A DNA stretch of 23,345 nucleotides from Saccoglossus kowalevskii (lineage: Eukaryota; Hemichordata; Enteropneusta; Harrimaniidae). Of the stretch, positions 20,381-23,345 are shown one piece after another. The stretch lies in contig NW_003135347.1 in the NCBI RefSeq assembly GCF_000003605.2, positions 299,679-323,023 on the forward strand, in the 5' to 3' direction. The notes under the pieces are model-generated. The model did not search any database, had not been told where the DNA came from, and saw only the letters and a program-made list of their open reading frames with translations. Numbering within the stretch: position 1 is the stretch's first letter; the number at the start of each line of letters is the position of its first letter. The position numbers and the translations under genes were made by a program.

Positions 20381-22798
20381 CTGTAAAATATTAACCACGG
20401 AAAGATTCACATTCAGTGTCAAAGGTCAGATTTGAATCACTACTTTTAAATTCCATAGCCATGTGCATCTTCGTCACACCGATTAATACTGTATGTTTTA
20501 ATCACGTACGATTATTGGTATACGATTGCACAGTACGAACTGCCAATTCTATTTTTATTATTTATAAATAAATAATACGTACCATAGTTTCCAGTTTCAA
20601 CATAGTCACAGTACCAGCATGCTGACGGAAGAATCTCTTGTTGACTTTGATTATTTCAGCTCCGTCACTCCACTGAAAAAAAAAATGTAAACGAAATCAT
20701 GGATTTTATCCTCGATTGGGTAAAATGGCCACGATCTTCGCATCGCGTCATTTTCGATACAATCAACTCAATGATGAGAGGGCACTGACTACTGTATTAT
20801 AAAGTTATGTATAGATTCCTACCTTTTGTTACCAAAGTGAAATTAAATTATTTCTTATTGTAGCGAAGTGAAATACATGAATTTTAATTATTAAAGTGTA
20901 GGGGTTGCCATAGCGAGTATGCGTATCGAAAGCTATGTTCGAGTTCAATTTAGTACATACCACACTAACACCAGTTTTCTTTGCACGGCTAAGTCCAGAC
21001 AGATCATTCAAACCCTGTTGAGAAATGAAAGACAGTGAGGTCATCGTTGGACAATAGTTCACGCTTTACGTATACAAACATAATTCAGGGATAGAATACG
21101 TGTACAATGTACACTGGAAAAGTCAAATGGTCTTAGCCAACAATTACGAGCAAGACACACGTTTGCCATGTGTCAGACTGACTACGACACTGACAAAGTT
21201 GGAATCAATCCCGAACTGGAACGAACCGGTTTAAACCAGATTGAATTGATTACTTACTATCATATCACATGACTTAAGTATATCTAATTGTAAATACGCT
21301 CTACGTAAAGGAACATCTTCATCGTCGTCGTCCAATAACGGCCGTCTTTTCCTCATAATTTGTGGTTCTGTTTTCGATCTCTGTGTCATAAACATACTTT
21401 TCCGTTGTCGTGTAGGACCGAGCAGCAAGTGCCTGTCTTTGGACCCAGCCAGCGCTAATGGCGGTAGTTCTATCGACATCGACTCCCTGTGAAACTTCTT
21501 TCGACTTTTTGGCTGAAATAAGATATATGTTTTCAGGTCACAAATTACATATACTGTAAGTCGCGCCATCTAGCGACGAAACATTTAAGTGACGTACAAA
21601 TAACGTAGATGGGTGTAAATCGTTCAAATCGACTACTAGTATAGTGTTTGGTTGTGTTATCGTTAGTCATTTAGAATACATGTATTACAAAGCTCACATA
21701 CAACATTTTTTTTATCGACAGCTGATCACAGTTCAAAACAATAACGACGTCGTAACTTGATCGAGTTCAGTATAATATTCACCTCTGTATATGAGTCTGT
21801 ATTGGCTACTCTCTCATTTACCTTCGACGTGCCACGAAAGTCGTCTTCTTCTGCTTCTTGTTCACTCCCATCGTGCATGCTCGTACCCGTACATTCTATT
21901 CGGAGAAGAAACACACAACGATGTAGCATGAATTTTTTACGCTAGATTCGGTGACGTGGCAACGACAGTCAGTGATTGCTGCACTACAGTTTGTATTTCA
22001 TAATCTGAGTAGGTTACCTGATTGTACATCGTGCTCTGATGCTGTTGGAGTAGAGAATTTACTCGGTGGAAATGCTCCCGATCTCCGACGAAAGTTAAAA
22101 TTAATCTGAAACAAACACAGTAAACAACAATATTTATGTCTATATTTAGATTGTTGTAGCTCGGATAGTTGTCGTCCAATTAACAGATTACAGACAACCA
22201 ATGATTTTATAACATGGGTGTTTCAGCCAATCAAAAACCAGCATGTATTTGAGGTTGGGATCTTTCTATGTCTATCTTTGTCTGGGATCTTCTGACGTTA
22301 TCCCAACCTGGGATAACAATGGAAAGGCCCCAACCTTTGATATCTTTCTATTGGTATATGAGATTGCGATCTTTGGACGTCTATCTGTGGCTTGGATCTT
22401 CTGCTGTTATCCGTGGTTGATATCTTTCTATTGTTGTCTGTTGTTGATATCTTTCTATTGTTGTCTGTGGGTGGGACCTCTGTCTGTGGGTGGGACCTAT
22501 CGTCATCCGAAGTTGGTTTATATATCATGATTTCTGTGGCAGGGATCTATTATTTTCCAAAATTTAATCTAGGGAATGCTGTTATTGGATTATTATCAAA
22601 CTTGCAAAGCTGGGTGTAAGCGATAAAGTTAGTATGCACAAGCTTCGTTAAAAGCGATGTTGCGTCCTTCACCTTAAGCCTAATTTATGCACAGAAATTA
22701 TTAGAATGATGCTTAAAACTTACCCTCCCGTTACTATCGAAACCAATTGTTTGCGCATGTGGGTTACTGACAGTGATTTGGTCTGGAACCCTTTGAAT
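20234..22798 (-). CDS. Unidentified gene, seven 3' exons (5' partial)
   Basis: Exons on the minus strand: 22798-22724, 22105-22018, 21895-21822, 21512-21258, 21014-20961, 20672-20583, 20380-20234. All introns are GT-AG and all phases agree (0, 1, then 0 throughout). About 260 residues are visible. I do not recognise the family. The protein looks partly disordered and basic, with RRRSGAFPPSKF, an STPTASE segment, an acidic EQEAEEDD patch and RKRRPLLDDDDEDVPLRR. A more ordered C-terminal stretch follows (AYLQLDILKSCDM, WSDGAEIIKVNKRFFRQ, then a Glu-rich helix NLEEQETWLQYKTILMKKM). The stop TGA at 20236-20234 is one possible end; a spliced alternative reaches 19585. Upstream exons are probably beyond 23345. 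Confidence 0.75.
20583..20672 (-). CDS. Unidentified gene, exon
   Basis: The acceptor TTTTTTTCAG and the donor ATG|GTACGT bound 30 codons in phase 0. It encodes WSDGAEIIKVNKRFFRQHAG and on to LKLETM, the most globular-looking part of the visible protein. Confidence 0.72.
20961..21014 (-). CDS. Unidentified gene, small exon
   Basis: The acceptor TTTCTCAACAG and the donor GTG|GTATGT bound 18 codons in phase 0: GLNDLSGLSRAKKTGVSV. Confidence 0.65.
21258..21512 (-). CDS. Unidentified gene, largest visible exon
   Basis: The acceptor TTATTTCAG and the donor ATA|GTAAGT bound 85 codons in phase 0. It encodes two basic patches (SRKKFHRES, MRKRRP), an acidic DDDDED run and LRRAYLQLDILKSCDM. The basic-acidic layout could be a nuclear localisation or interaction region, but that is a guess. 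Confidence 0.78.
21822..21895 (-). CDS. Unidentified gene, exon
   Basis: The acceptor CTCCGAATAG and the donor AAG|GTAAAT bound 74 nt, which complete a split glutamate codon. It encodes a short acidic segment, SEQEAEEDDFRGTSK. Confidence 0.7.
22018..22105 (-). CDS. Unidentified gene, exon
   Basis: The acceptor TTTGTTTCAG and the donor CAG|GTAACC bound 88 nt, entering in phase 0 and leaving in phase 1. It encodes NFNFRRRSGAFPPSKFSTPT, basic with SP/TP-type sites. Confidence 0.7.
22254..22500. repeat. Degenerate 27-bp minisatellite in an intron
   Basis: The unit is about TTGATATCTTTCTATTGTTG plus TCTGTGG. The clearest adjacent copies start at about 22417 and 22444, with shorter relatives (GGGTGGGACCT...TCTGT) after them and diverged copies before. 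Because 27 is a multiple of three, both strands stay open and give repetitive peptides; I read these as artefacts. A perfect 9-bp inverted repeat GTTATCCCAACCTGGGATAAC lies at 22297-22317. Confidence 0.7.
22724..22798 (-). CDS. Unidentified gene, exon (first in window)
   Basis: The acceptor TTTTGCAG is upstream and the donor AGG|GTAAGT follows. It has 25 codons, phase 0 at both ends, and encodes RVPDQITVSNPHAQTIGF. It was found from the splice sites and phase match. Confidence 0.6.
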
Positions 22799-23345
22799 CT
22801 GCAAAAGCGAAATATTCACCGTAAGTTATAAAAGCCGTTGTTATAGCAACACCATGGAACACCAAACTTTTGCGGAGCACCCTCTACTGATATAAACGAA
22901 CTTCAGATGAAAGAGGGCGCTGTAATGAGTATGACGTCAAAGCAAGCATACTATGGTGAACCGTGCTCACGTATAGCTATGTAGTTACGAATTGATGGTA
23001 TTGAAAATAACGCGGAGCTAAACATTCCCGAAGTTGATACACGAAGTCTCTCGGGCCACCTGCTTTGATTCAGTTAATTTGATAATCTTAAACGTCATTA
23101 ACGTCACGCCACAGAGTGGCTGAGGTTTGGGACATGATATACTAGTTGTCCGAAACCCCGGTTTCCATGATGAAAACGGATCTATCTACCATGTTTAAAA
23201 AGAATCAAACTTGATAAAATCCGTAAACTACCATAATGTCCCCAAACATGCATTCACTAGGGTTCAATATCAGGTGCAGTCAACGAGTAAATTTTCAAAA
23301 ATGTTTGGTATTTATGTTTGATCAACAGTAACCTAATTTATGAAC
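22799..23345. other. Probable intron of the unidentified minus-strand gene
   Basis: It ends on the minus strand with the acceptor before 22798. No further exon could be supported. It contains two AGAGGGYGC motifs in opposite orientation at about 22876-22888 and 22911-22921. Confidence 0.45.

Noticed and set aside
1-23345. tRNA, rRNA, CRISPR or bacterial operon features
   Set aside because: No cloverleaf with A and B boxes, no rRNA segments and no spaced direct repeats of CRISPR type were seen; the sequence is clearly eukaryotic nuclear.

Overview
This is a window of intron-rich, AT-rich animal nuclear DNA. It has GT-AG introns, long non-coding stretches, foldback elements, minisatellites and a decayed LINE. 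The proteins look like those of an invertebrate, plausibly a marine deuterostome such as a hemichordate, cephalochordate or echinoderm. That placement is inference; no single sequence here fixes the taxon.

Left part (576-8629, + strand): the 3' seven coding exons of a Rho GTPase-activating protein of the ARHGAP6/ARHGAP36 subgroup. Upstream exons lie before the window. Every splice phase joins and gives 621 residues. It carries a full RhoGAP domain with the arginine finger, a serine/proline-rich tail, and a C-terminus that reads as a class I PDZ ligand (ETLV). Inside its 4-kb second visible intron, on the opposite strand, lies an intronless 528-residue type II membrane protein with an SGNH-hydrolase-like fold (2005-3591). 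This arrangement recalls vertebrate AMELX nested in ARHGAP6, but the nested gene is unrelated.

Middle part (8630-15900): 3' untranslated and intergenic sequence without a gene I can support. It holds a foldback element, a 65-bp tandem array that passes into a 20-bp array with 60-bp higher-order periodicity, a second unrelated foldback, and three 49-50 bp units each starting with a perfect POU octamer.

Right part (15800-23345): on the minus strand, a heavily mutated L1/Tx1-like LINE (about 15931-18780). ORF1, endonuclease, a piece of the reverse transcriptase and the C-terminal region are recognisable in order, with the catalytic RT core deleted. Next comes a third TACTGTA foldback (18986-19198). 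Then come the 3' exons of an unidentified minus-strand gene: seven phase-consistent exons at 22798-20234, with an alternative 3' end at 19585. CpG looks more frequent from about 15 kb onward than to the left.

The most interesting points are the nested SGNH gene, which seems to have lost catalytic residues; the four foldback elements of three families; the higher-order minisatellite; and a scattered CTCF-like AGAGGGCGC motif.
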